This document shows, piece after piece, positions 19,476 to 26,710 of a stretch of DNA of 64,000 bases. The translations under genes and the position numbers were made by a program. This DNA is from Microcoleus vaginatus HSN003 (GTDB taxonomy: Bacteria > Cyanobacteriota > Cyanobacteriia > Cyanobacteriales > Microcoleaceae). The stretch is taken from NCBI RefSeq assembly GCF_022701255.1, contig NZ_CP031705.1, positions 3,720,001 through 3,784,000 on the forward strand, in the 5' to 3' direction. The notes under the pieces are model-generated. The model worked only from the letters and a program-made list of their open reading frames with translations. It was not told the DNA's origin and searched no databases. The first letter of the stretch is position 1; every line of letters begins with the position of its first letter.

Positions 19476-20006
19476 CATCGATGATTGCCGTGGTGGGTGC
19501 TTCTATTTTATGTTTATCCCCATACTCTCCTGATTTTAATCCGATTGAATTATGGTGGTCGCAACTTAAATCTTTATTGCGACAGTTTTCACCAACCAGC
19601 ACTAAAATGGTTGACACGATAATTGCTGTGGCTCTTGACTTAATTAATCCGAAACATCTCAAAAACTGGTTTACTAATTGCTGCTACTGTACCTCATAAC
19701 ATCCGGAAGTGCTGTATTTAGGGTCTTATGTGTTAGGCTATTTTGACGGTGACGGTTGTGCTTATGCAAACAAAGGTAGAAGTGGCGGTTTAGTCTGCAT
19801 TGTTGGTTCCTTTGAATTTGCCTGCGGACTAGCAAGGCACTTAGGTATGGGTTCTGTACAAGAGCATCAATTAAAAAAAGTTTATTATTGGAGAATCTTT
19901 AGTCGAAAAAATATACAAGCATTCTATGATTTTGTGTATCAGTATCCCCGATTGGGGTTGCCACGAAAAAAGACTAAAATTGAGGATATTCTAAGGAGTT
20001 ACAAAC

Positions 20007-20114
20007 ATGGTTAAAATTATTAGTAGAAAATCACTAGGAACTCAAGAAGTCTATGACATTGGCGTTGAACGAGAACATAACTTTATCCTAGAAAATAGTT
20101 TGGTGGCATCTAAC
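20007..20114 (+). other. Split DnaE intein, C-terminal half (36 residues)
   Basis: It begins MVKIISRKSLGTQEVYDIGV and continues with EREHNFILENSLVASN, containing block F (DIGVEREHNF) and block G with the terminal Asn36, followed by Cys+1 of the extein. It matches the usual 36-residue cyanobacterial DnaE intein-C, so succinimide formation and exon joining should work. Confidence 0.95.
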
Positions 20115-21605
20115 TGTTTTAATAAATCCCACTCAATGGCCTATGCGTATATCACGTATCAAACGGCATATTTAAAGGCGAATTATCCTCTAGAATACAT
20201 GGCTGCACTGCTGACTGCTAACAGGGGCGATCAGGATAAAGTACAGAAATATATTGCCAATTGTCTCAAGCTGGGTATTGAGGTTGAGCCGCCCGATGTT
20301 AATAGCTCGGCACTTACTTTTACACCGCTTCCCAAACTGATGACTGGAGCTGCAAAAGATAAAATTTTGTTTGGAATTTCTGCGGTGAAAAATGTGGGAG
20401 AAGCGGCGATTGAAAATATTTTAGCGGCGAGGCAGGAAGGGGGTAAGTTTAAATCGTTGGCTGATTTGTGCGATCGCGTAAATCTCCATTCTGTCAACCG
20501 CCGCGCTCTAGAAGCTTTAATTCAATGCGGTGCTTTTGACAAAATTGAAAACAACCGCAATCAATTAGTACACGACCTCGAAGGGGTGATTAAATGGGCG
20601 CAAGAGCGCAAAAGAGACCGCGAAAGCGGTCAAGGCAATCTTTTTGACTTGTTAGGTGCCAATAGCTTTGGCAAGCCAGTCAATACCTATGAGTCTGCGC
20701 CAAGATCTAAAGTGGTAAAAGATTTTGAAAAACAAGAGAAATTGCGTTTAGAAAAAGAACTGCTTGGCTTTTATGTGTCAGAACATCCCCTAAAGTTTCT
20801 CCTGCAAGCCAACCCAGACCCCGATGTAGTGACTCTCGAACAGTTAGCAGATAAAAAGGGTAAAGTATCAGTTATTGTCATGCTTAGCGCTATCAAAATG
20901 GTAGTGACCAAAAAAGGCGATGCGATGGCAATTTTGCAATTAGAAGATTTGACACATCAAATAAAAGCTGTTGTGTTCCCCAAGGCTTACGAACAAGTGA
21001 AACCTTACATTGTAGAGAATGCTATCTTACAGATTAGTGGAAAAATTGAGAAAGATGGCGAGGAAATTCAGATCATTGTAGACACTGCAAAGCCGGTTGA
21101 AACAGTACAGGTTACAGAGGAAATCGAGAGGGCGGAACCGGAAATAAATAACTCTTGGCCGGCGGAACCAGTCAACGTTGTACGATCGACAAAACCTGTG
21201 GAAGTTTTAGAAATGGTGATTGTCAAGCTGACACCCCAGCAAGTACAAGACGGGAAAAAACTCAATTCTCTCAAAGCGATTTTACAAGAACTTTCCAATC
21301 GTGGAGAAGGTGCTAGCGTTTCTGTGGGAGGAATTGTTGTCGGTGAATATTCCTGTCAACCCCTTCGCATTAACCCTCAATTGTGGGTGCAAGATGGCGA
21401 GGGAACTGTTAGCCGTCTTAAGTCGGCTGGATTTGATGCTTGGGTTTTTCCTCTAGACAATCGCGGTGATGCTGCGGTGTTTCGAGAAATGCGATCGCAA
21501 CTTAATGTACATTCTTGGGCCAGTCGCTTACTTGACACTAACACCGATCGCCTTCACAAGTATGTCAATTATCTCGCCCAACTAAACAGACGCCCGCCAA
21601 ATTAA
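20007..21605 (+). CDS. dnaE-C: Split intein-C fused to DNA polymerase III alpha subunit, C-terminal half
   Basis: Residues 1-36 are the DnaE intein C-half; residues 37-532 are the C-extein starting CFNKSHSMAYAYITYQTAYL, the continuation of the polymerase after the split site. The remainder shows the helix-hairpin-helix region (KNVGEAAIENILAARQ), the OB fold (VSVIVMLSAIKMVVTKKGDAMAILQLED) and the C-terminal tau-binding region. After trans-splicing with DnaE-N it forms the replicative polymerase. The ATG overlaps the last codons of the endonuclease gene (ATGGTTAA). It now lies 3.3 kb from dnaE-N because of the nested insertion sequences, all in the same direction. Its end overlaps the convergent kinase-WD40 gene by 24 bases. 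Confidence 0.97.
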   Translation: MVKIISRKSLGTQEVYDIGVEREHNFILENSLVASNCFNKSHSMAYAYITYQTAYLKANYPLEYMAALLTANRGDQDKVQKYIANCLKLGIEVEPPDVNSSALTFTPLPKLMTGAAKDKILFGISAVKNVGEAAIENILAARQEGGKFKSLADLCDRVNLHSVNRRALEALIQCGAFDKIENNRNQLVHDLEGVIKWAQERKRDRESGQGNLFDLLGANSFGKPVNTYESAPRSKVVKDFEKQEKLRLEKELLGFYVSEHPLKFLLQANPDPDVVTLEQLADKKGKVSVIVMLSAIKMVVTKKGDAMAILQLEDLTHQIKAVVFPKAYEQVKPYIVENAILQISGKIEKDGEEIQIIVDTAKPVETVQVTEEIERAEPEINNSWPAEPVNVVRSTKPVEVLEMVIVKLTPQQVQDGKKLNSLKAILQELSNRGEGASVSVGGIVVGEYSCQPLRINPQLWVQDGEGTVSRLKSAGFDAWVFPLDNRGDAAVFREMRSQLNVHSWASRLLDTNTDRLHKYVNYLAQLNRRPPN

Positions 21606-23668
21606 CACTTCGCCACCCTCGCCACCGGTGACTAAAGTTTGACCGTCAGGACTAAAAGCCACCGGATTGCACCCAGCAAGACTGCACAAACATTCTCCTG
21701 TTTCCAGGTTCCAGAGTTTAACCGTACCGTCTCGACTGCCACTAGCCATAGTTTCGCGATCTGGACTAATCGCCACCGAAATAATCGCATCAGAATGCCC
21801 CTCAAAGTATTAATCAATTCCCCTGTATCGACATTCCACAATTTAACAGTAGCGTCGGCACTTCCACTGACAATCATCTTGCCCTCTTGACTAAATGCGA
21901 TCGCATAAACCCAATCTGAATGACCGACAAAAGTCCGTACACTCTCCCCAATACCTACAAGCCACATCTTGATAGTATTGTCAGCACTGCCGCTGGCAAG
22001 CATCATACTTTGAGGGCGAAAACTAACCGATAAAACCTTGTCAGAATGTCCCGAAAGTTTTTGAACTAATGCTCCGTTGCGCTGGTTCCACAATTTAATA
22101 CTCTGGTCGCCGCTAGCACTCGCAATCGCTCCCGAGTCGCAACTAAAAGCCACCGAGTACACGGAGCCGTAGCGATGACTGTACGGCGAACCAAAATCAC
22201 TGTAAAATTCGCGAATCATCGCCTTTTTATCCAGCTTCCACTCAATGACTTTTCTGTCAAAACTGCCGCTAACCATAATTCTCCCGTCGGGGCTGATTGC
22301 CACAGCATTAACCCTAGCGGAATGGCCGAAAAAAGTATGGATGAATTCACCTGTTTGCAGGTTCCACAGCTTAATTGTTTTATCGTCACTGGCGCTAGCG
22401 AGAATATTGCCTTGAGGATTAATAACAACAGCATTAACCGAGTCTGAATGACCGTGGAGAATGCGCTCGCACCGCCAGTTATTAGACAATAATGTCGGAG
22501 TGTTAGCGGATGGCGCAACATGAATCTTGTGGGGCGGCGCGGTCGAGACGGCGGTGGTTGTATTTTGCTGCGAGTTAGTTACTGGCGAATTAATAGCTAT
22601 TTTTGTGGGTGAATTATAACTGATTTGAGAGCGAGGATATTGCCCAAAATTTACCAAGTCTTGCAATACTTCAGCAGCGGATTGATATCGCTCTCGTACC
22701 GAATCTTTGAGCAATTTATTCAAAATAGTTGCTAATTTTTGGCTGACTTTTATGCCTTTTTGCGCCAAGTGCGATCGCCAAATCCATTTGCATTCCAAAG
22801 CATCGAACAAATCCTTCAATACCGCCCCAGTTAGCAGGTGAATGCAGGTAACGCCCAAACTGTAAAGGTCGCTCGCCGGATAGGCCTTGCCACTGCGAAT
22901 TTGTTCGATTGGCGCATAGCCCGCAGTTCCAGTTATCGTCCCAGTTTGCGCCTCAGAAAGGCCGGTAATGTGCTTAGCAACTCCAAAATCTACTAGCACA
23001 AACTGACCCCCCCTGGCCTTCCCGTGTACAGCAGGAGATTCAGCCACAATTATCCCTTTCATACCACCAGAAGATTGAGGTAAATTTGCCCCTCCTTTTC
23101 CTTTACCAGGAGTTGAGGTGCCATAGCCCGCCGCAGCCCACAAGGTTTGGGGACTTCTCCGCACAATATTTTCCGGCTTAATATCCCGATGAATCACCTG
23201 CTGCTCGTGAACAAATTGCAAAACAGGCAACAAATTGATCAACAATTCCCAAATCTGTTCCTCGCTAAAAGCTCCCCGCTGCTGCAACTCCTGAAATAAA
23301 TTATTTCCCTCGATTAACTCTTCCACAAGATACAGACGTTTTGCTTGTTCAAAAGAAGCCAGCAAACTGGGAATCTGCGGGTGCTCTCCGAGTTCGTGCA
23401 GCCGGTGAGCTTCTTGTTTAAACAGTGCAGTTGCCTTTTCTAATTCGGCTTTTTCTTGCACTTGAGGGAAAAATTGTTTAATGGCGCAGGGAGTTTTCAA
23501 CCTATCTTCATCGACAGCTAAAAAAGTTCTGCCAAATGTTCCTTCACCGATAGGTTGAATGGCGCGGTAACGCTCTTTCAGTAGCAATTTAGAGCCACAC
23601 GCCAGACAAAAATTGGTTGAGTCCGCATTCTGGGGCTTTTGGCAATGGGGATTGAGGCAATAGCTCAT
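21582..23668 (-). pseudogene. Serine/threonine protein kinase with WD40 repeats, frameshifted near the end
   Basis: The N-terminus is a zinc ribbon-like MSYCLNPHCQKPQN...CLACGS. The Hanks-type kinase domain follows: GEGTFGRTFLAVD (P-loop), CAIKQFF (Lys), VIHRDIKPENIV, VLVDFGVAKH and GTAGYAPIEQ. After a Ser/Thr/Pro-rich linker come WD40 repeats (HSDSVNAVVINPQGNILASASDDKTIKLWN and others), six or seven in all. The frame breaks at a run of four C (21798-21801, GGGG on the coding strand): with a fifth G the repeat would read INTLRGHSDAIISVAISPD and continue to the stop at 21582. It is either a real truncation or a sequencing/assembly error. ATG 23668 is the family start. A ~50-residue insert lies between HRDIKPEN and DFG. 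Confidence 0.85.
23007..23160 (-). other. Insert within the kinase catalytic loop region
   Basis: Between ENIVRR and GGQFVLVDFG the gene carries about 50 extra codons rich in Gly, Ser and Pro (PGKGKGGANLPQSSGG). In related kinases these two motifs are separated by only a few residues. The origin is unknown; a repeat-derived insertion is suspected. Confidence 0.5.
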
Positions 23669-23992
23669 CTTTTTTCCAGCCTGGAGATTTCCACCACAGC
23701 TAAACTTAGCAACATGGTAGTCTGTTTCCACTCACGCCCAAAGCACCATTCTCGATAATACCTAAGAAACTCGCTTTCTTAACCAAAATCTCGGCTCTCA
23801 GGTTGAGCCCGTGGTAAGAAAGCAAGGTGAGGATACTAGAAGTGCTTGATGTGAGTTTCCCTATATTCTAATGCTTTCCTAAAATTTTGCAGGTTGGCGG
23901 CTTACAAACTGGTATGTTAACAGTTAACTGTTAACTACGGCTATTTTGGAGCATTTATGCGGAGAGCAAATACCAAACTGAGATGATCCCGG

Positions 23993-24331
23993 CTATTCTC
24001 CCGCGTCTAAAAGACACTCTTGCTCCTCGCCGCCCTTCTGTGAGGATGCTTTGGCTTTAATCACCGCTTCTCTAAAGCCTAAAACTAATAAAATATTGGC
24101 AATTGTTAAGAATACTTCTGCAGAACCGTGCAGCCAATCGACATTTGCTAGTGACTCGTTGTAGGCAACTTTTGCGTAAATTGCGGCGGGAATAGTCACA
24201 GCCACAAAAACGAGAGTGCCGTAAAATCCCATCAGAGCTAAACGGGGTGTTTTTCCCGATCGAGTCAAAAACCAGAGAAATCCCAAGTAGGGAAATAGAG
24301 ACAGAACAAATAAACTTTCTTTGGAAATCAT
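23993..24331 (-). CDS. DUF3593 membrane protein
   Basis: A 112-residue protein with three hydrophobic helices (LFVLSLFPYLGFLWFLTRSG, MGFYGTLVFVAVTIPAAIYA, AEVFLTIANILLVLGFREAV) and a charged C-terminal tail. The order of helices and motifs (FPYLGFLWFL, GFYGTLVFV, DWLHGSAEVFLT) matches the DUF3593 family of cyanobacteria and plastids, of unknown function, probably thylakoid or envelope. It stands alone on the minus strand. I recall this family near DUF2499 genes in related genomes; here they are separated by the dnaE locus. Confidence 0.75.
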   Translation of the reverse strand: MISKESLFVLSLFPYLGFLWFLTRSGKTPRLALMGFYGTLVFVAVTIPAAIYAKVAYNESLANVDWLHGSAEVFLTIANILLVLGFREAVIKAKASSQKGGEEQECLLDAGE

Positions 24332-24628
24332 TAGTAATTGGCGAGCGACCAGATACTATGATAAATTAAAAGCTCAAAAATTAGTGTGAATAATTTTTAA
24401 CTTTTGATATTTAGTTTTTAATATTTAATTAGACAGATGCACCCGTTTCTATCGAACTGCTATGGAGTCACCCAAGACCATAGCTCTTAAACTAAGCCGC
24501 AGCAGGTCGGCAGTATTCAAAACCGCTCACCCACACGGAGACAAAACCCGTAACTTTTTCCCTAACACCGTTTTTAAGATAACACATTTTTAACCGTGCC
24601 AGTCTGTTAATTGCCCCTCTCTCCAAAG
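24332..24628. other. Intergenic, nothing recognised
   Basis: About 300 AT-rich bases downstream of the anti-sigma-like gene and upstream of DUF3593. No repeat, RNA gene or good terminator is seen. Confidence 0.4.
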
Positions 24629-25279
24629 CTACCCAGCAATTAGAAACAGAGACGATTCCAAAGTTTTCTGTCTGCTAGGCATCAAGCAAGTATCGTTCAA
24701 AACTTCTAAATCCAAGCCGTTATTTCTATCTGCTGCCAGAATTTCCTTCAGCTTAGCATCAAAATCAAAACACGGGCCGCAATCCCAAACTTTGAGTTCC
24801 AACCGTCCGTTAAATACGCTAATTTCCAGTTGAACAGGAGTTTCTACTGGCAAATTTTTGTGAGCGTGGCGAACTGCATTAGTGAAAGCTTCAGCCAAGG
24901 CTAACTGAAACTTACACCAAACGTCAGTGGGGAGCGATAAATCTTTCAACTGCTCAAACCACAAAAAAACTTGAGTTAAAGCATTGACATCTGTGTTGAC
25001 TTGCAGGCTAATATGTTGAATACAAGTTTCATGCAGCTCTTCTTCCTGCTCTGTTTCAGTCTGCCAATCCCAGGTGTTTAATAAATTCATTAACCCATCT
25101 AAAACGCTAGCTTTTTTTATATTTTGGGATCGATTGCGAGCTTCTACTTCGTAAGTTTTGGTCAGCGACAAACAGTTTCGATTGTCGAGAGTCCGGGTGT
25201 AACTGAGATCGTCTGCAATCTGCCACATGAGTTTGATCCCCCTGCCGCCTTCTGCAAGTTGATCTATGCTGTTAGACAT
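24629..25279 (-). CDS. Anti-sigma-factor-like HATPase with apparently permuted motif order
   Basis: A 216-residue protein starting at ATG 25279, with GAGGAAAA upstream. The N-box (LAEAFTNAVRHAHK, residues 128-141) and G1-box (VWDCGPCFDF, 164-173) are those of RsbW/SpoIIAB-type serine kinases that bind sigma or STAS partners. The G2-box segment that normally follows (GGRGIKLMWQIADDLSYTRT) is instead at residues 11-30, at the very N-terminus. The linker at 45-90 is charged. After G1 the C-terminus (NNGLDLEVLNDTCL) is at best a degenerate G2. It may be a circular permutation or a chimera of two paralogues; activity is uncertain. Two STAS proteins and an RsbU-like phosphatase occur elsewhere in the window. 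Confidence 0.75.
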   Translation of the reverse strand: MSNSIDQLAEGGRGIKLMWQIADDLSYTRTLDNRNCLSLTKTYEVEARNRSQNIKKASVLDGLMNLLNTWDWQTETEQEEELHETCIQHISLQVNTDVNALTQVFLWFEQLKDLSLPTDVWCKFQLALAEAFTNAVRHAHKNLPVETPVQLEISVFNGRLELKVWDCGPCFDFDAKLKEILAADRNNGLDLEVLNDTCLMPSRQKTLESSLFLIAG

Positions 25280-25864
25280 CTATTTTCCTCGTCTGAAAGT
25301 GTTAGCTGTACCCAATTTTCCCACCCGCCAAGATGCCAGGTATTTTTTTTATACTTGCTTGCTCGGTATTATTTCGGGGATCACACAAAAATGCTATCTT
25401 TTTTAGAGAAGGCAGCGCATCAGCAATATGTCTTAAGAGTCTAAGCCAATTGGCTTATTTACCTATCGCCTGTACGGAGAACGATCGCCCTGTGCAGCTA
25501 AATCCAACTGCATCGATTACAAATACTTATCCGCTGTCGGGGTCAGCCACTGGCTGCAGCCGTCGCAAGCTCCAGAATACCAGGGATTCTGGGACTCCGG
25601 CCCTTCGCTGTTGGCTGGAAGGGAGCCTTGAGGTGCGGGCTTTCATCCCCACCGCGTAAGTAATATCCGTGAGTGCGATCGAACCTTACACCGTCGAGTC
25701 GCGTCCATTCACTAGACTAGGACTTACGCAAACAACCCAGTTTCTGCTTAGAATAGTGGGTTTGACAGCGAGGAATTAACGAGACAACCGGGTTTTTAGT
25801 CCCCCGCGCGTAAGTCTAGCAGACAAATCGGTGATGAAAGGCAGTTACAGGACTTACCCAGACT
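25280..25864. other. Intergenic, contains a possible MITE
   Basis: It separates the divergent anti-sigma-like and pentapeptide genes. Apart from the inverted-repeat element at 25717-25819, I see no gene; the open frames here have no coding character. Confidence 0.45.
25717..25819. repeat. Small inverted-repeat element (MITE candidate)
   Basis: CTAGGACTTACGC at the left and GCGTAAGTCTAG at the right form imperfect inverted ends (one base difference) of a ~103-bp segment. A further GGACTTACCCA is at 25851. GGACTTACGC-type ends are common on short mobile repeats of cyanobacteria. Confidence 0.5.
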
Positions 25865-26608
25865 ATGACCAAAATTAAACTGAAAATTCTGACTGCAGCG
25901 ATAATGCTACTTCCATTTTGCGCCGCACTTCCTTTACAAGCTCAAAATATGTCTCTAGTCAAGCGGCTGCTAGAAACCAGAGGATGTCCCGGATGCGACT
26001 TATTTGGCGCTTCCTTGAGGCGTGCAGATTTGTTTGGCGCTTCCTTGAGCCGCGCCACTCTCAACAGGGCCGACTTAGTTGATGCCGACTTGACTGCGGC
26101 TGATTTAATGGAAGCTAATTTAAACCACGCCAACATGAGAAACGCCTTTTTGGCCGACGCCGACCTCAGCAGAGCCGATATGAGCAGGGCCGACATCAGG
26201 GGAGCTAACTTAGAAAATGCTAACCTCAGCGAGAGTTTTCTTCGAGGCGCATCCCTTCAGTTGGCTAACTTAAAATGCAGTAATTTGAGCGCCGCCAAAC
26301 TAAATAGAACCGACCTGAGAAATGCCGATTTAAGCGGTGCAAATCTCACCGGTGCCGACCTCCAAGAAGCCGATTTAAGTGGTGCAAATCTCGCTGGTGC
26401 CGACCTTAGATCGGCAGACTTGAGGGATGCGAGATTGAACAAAGCTAATCTCACCGATGCGAATCTCTGTGGAGCCCGGATGCCCGATCAAAAAACCTCT
26501 CGGCGAGGCTGCGAAGTTAAGAAAGAACCAGCGATCAGCGCGAACAATTACTGTAATTACTGCTATGCCTTGAATGACTGGTGGCTGAATGTATTAAGGT
26601 TCTACTAA
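25865..26608 (+). CDS. Secreted pentapeptide-repeat protein
   Basis: A 247-residue protein with a clear signal peptide (MTKIKLKILTAAIMLLPFCA...LQAQ). From about residue 45 to 205 it consists of A(D/N)LxX pentapeptide repeats, forming a right-handed quadrilateral beta-helix, with about 32 units. The helix is preceded by a CPGC pair (TRGCPGCDLFGASL) typical of secreted pentapeptide proteins, and ends with further cysteines (LCGARMPDQKTSRRGCEV). The function of exported pentapeptide proteins in cyanobacteria is unknown. The C-terminus (YCNYCYALNDWW) is unusual. It stands alone. Confidence 0.9.
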   Translation: MTKIKLKILTAAIMLLPFCAALPLQAQNMSLVKRLLETRGCPGCDLFGASLRRADLFGASLSRATLNRADLVDADLTAADLMEANLNHANMRNAFLADADLSRADMSRADIRGANLENANLSESFLRGASLQLANLKCSNLSAAKLNRTDLRNADLSGANLTGADLQEADLSGANLAGADLRSADLRDARLNKANLTDANLCGARMPDQKTSRRGCEVKKEPAISANNYCNYCYALNDWWLNVLRFY

Positions 26609-26710
26609 GCAGTATCATCGCCATCACTACTCTGTTTAATATGTACTGTTAGAAGTGCGATTAGGCGGTACAGATATCAAACTTAACCTGTTACCGCCAA
26701 TAGCTTTTAT

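Larger units (their letters stand above)
17239..19699 (+). pseudogene. IS630-family transposase gene, frameshifted and interrupted by IS66-type element
   Basis: The first part (17239-17598, 119 residues) is the DNA-binding region: MKAYSVDLRSKIVAAHVEQK, HTH SIRKTAEIFACSKSLVQKL, then the second HTH. The second part, in the +1 frame, holds the DDE catalytic core: LVFLDETGV (first Asp), VVVMDNLPAHK (second Asp) and, after the IS66 insertion, SPYSPDFNPIELWWSQLK (final Glu). The frame change falls at an A8 run (17578-17585); both frames read conserved IS630 sequence on either side (NRKK, then RSSQAGTERVMKLR). It may be a programmed frameshift of the intact element or a mutation. Removal of 17969-19475 plus one 8-bp copy restores TSMIAVVGASILCLSPYSPD in frame. 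The second insertion makes it inactive. Confidence 0.9.
17185..19714 (+). mobile_element. IS630/Tc1-mariner-type insertion sequence, itself carrying an IS66-type element
   Basis: The ends are a perfect 26-bp inverted repeat (17185-17210 and 19689-19714, outermost bases CAGCACTTCC / GGAAGTGCTG), flanked by the dinucleotide TA on both sides (17183-17184 and 19715-19716), the target duplication of this superfamily. Without the inner element it is 1015 bp long (2530 minus 1507 minus the 8-bp duplication). It lies in the same orientation as dnaE, within the homing-endonuclease gene. Confidence 0.95.
16703..20014 (+). pseudogene. LAGLIDADG homing endonuclease between the intein halves, interrupted by nested IS elements
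   Basis: Two fragments, 16703-17184 and 19717-20014, form one 260-codon frame (259 residues) once the IS630-type insertion and one TA copy are removed; across the junction the protein reads ...FPNLKYLGSYVLGYFDGDGC. The N-terminus holds a helix-turn-helix (SAFNQGMECRDIPNYLGVSE). Two LAGLIDADG motifs follow, AYLLGLIAADGC in fragment 1 and YVLGYFDGDGC in fragment 2, with acidic residues at the expected catalytic places. It therefore encoded a monomeric double-motif endonuclease. The gene starts one base after the dnaE-N stop, and its TAA overlaps the start of intein-C/dnaE-C (ATG 20007). The insertion separates the two motifs, so the nuclease should now be inactive. The reading frame is otherwise undamaged, suggesting recent disruption. 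Confidence 0.92.

Noticed and set aside
25333..25659. 108-residue frame upstream of the pentapeptide gene
   Set aside because: No ribosome site, no domain, and low coding character; overlaps other short frames.
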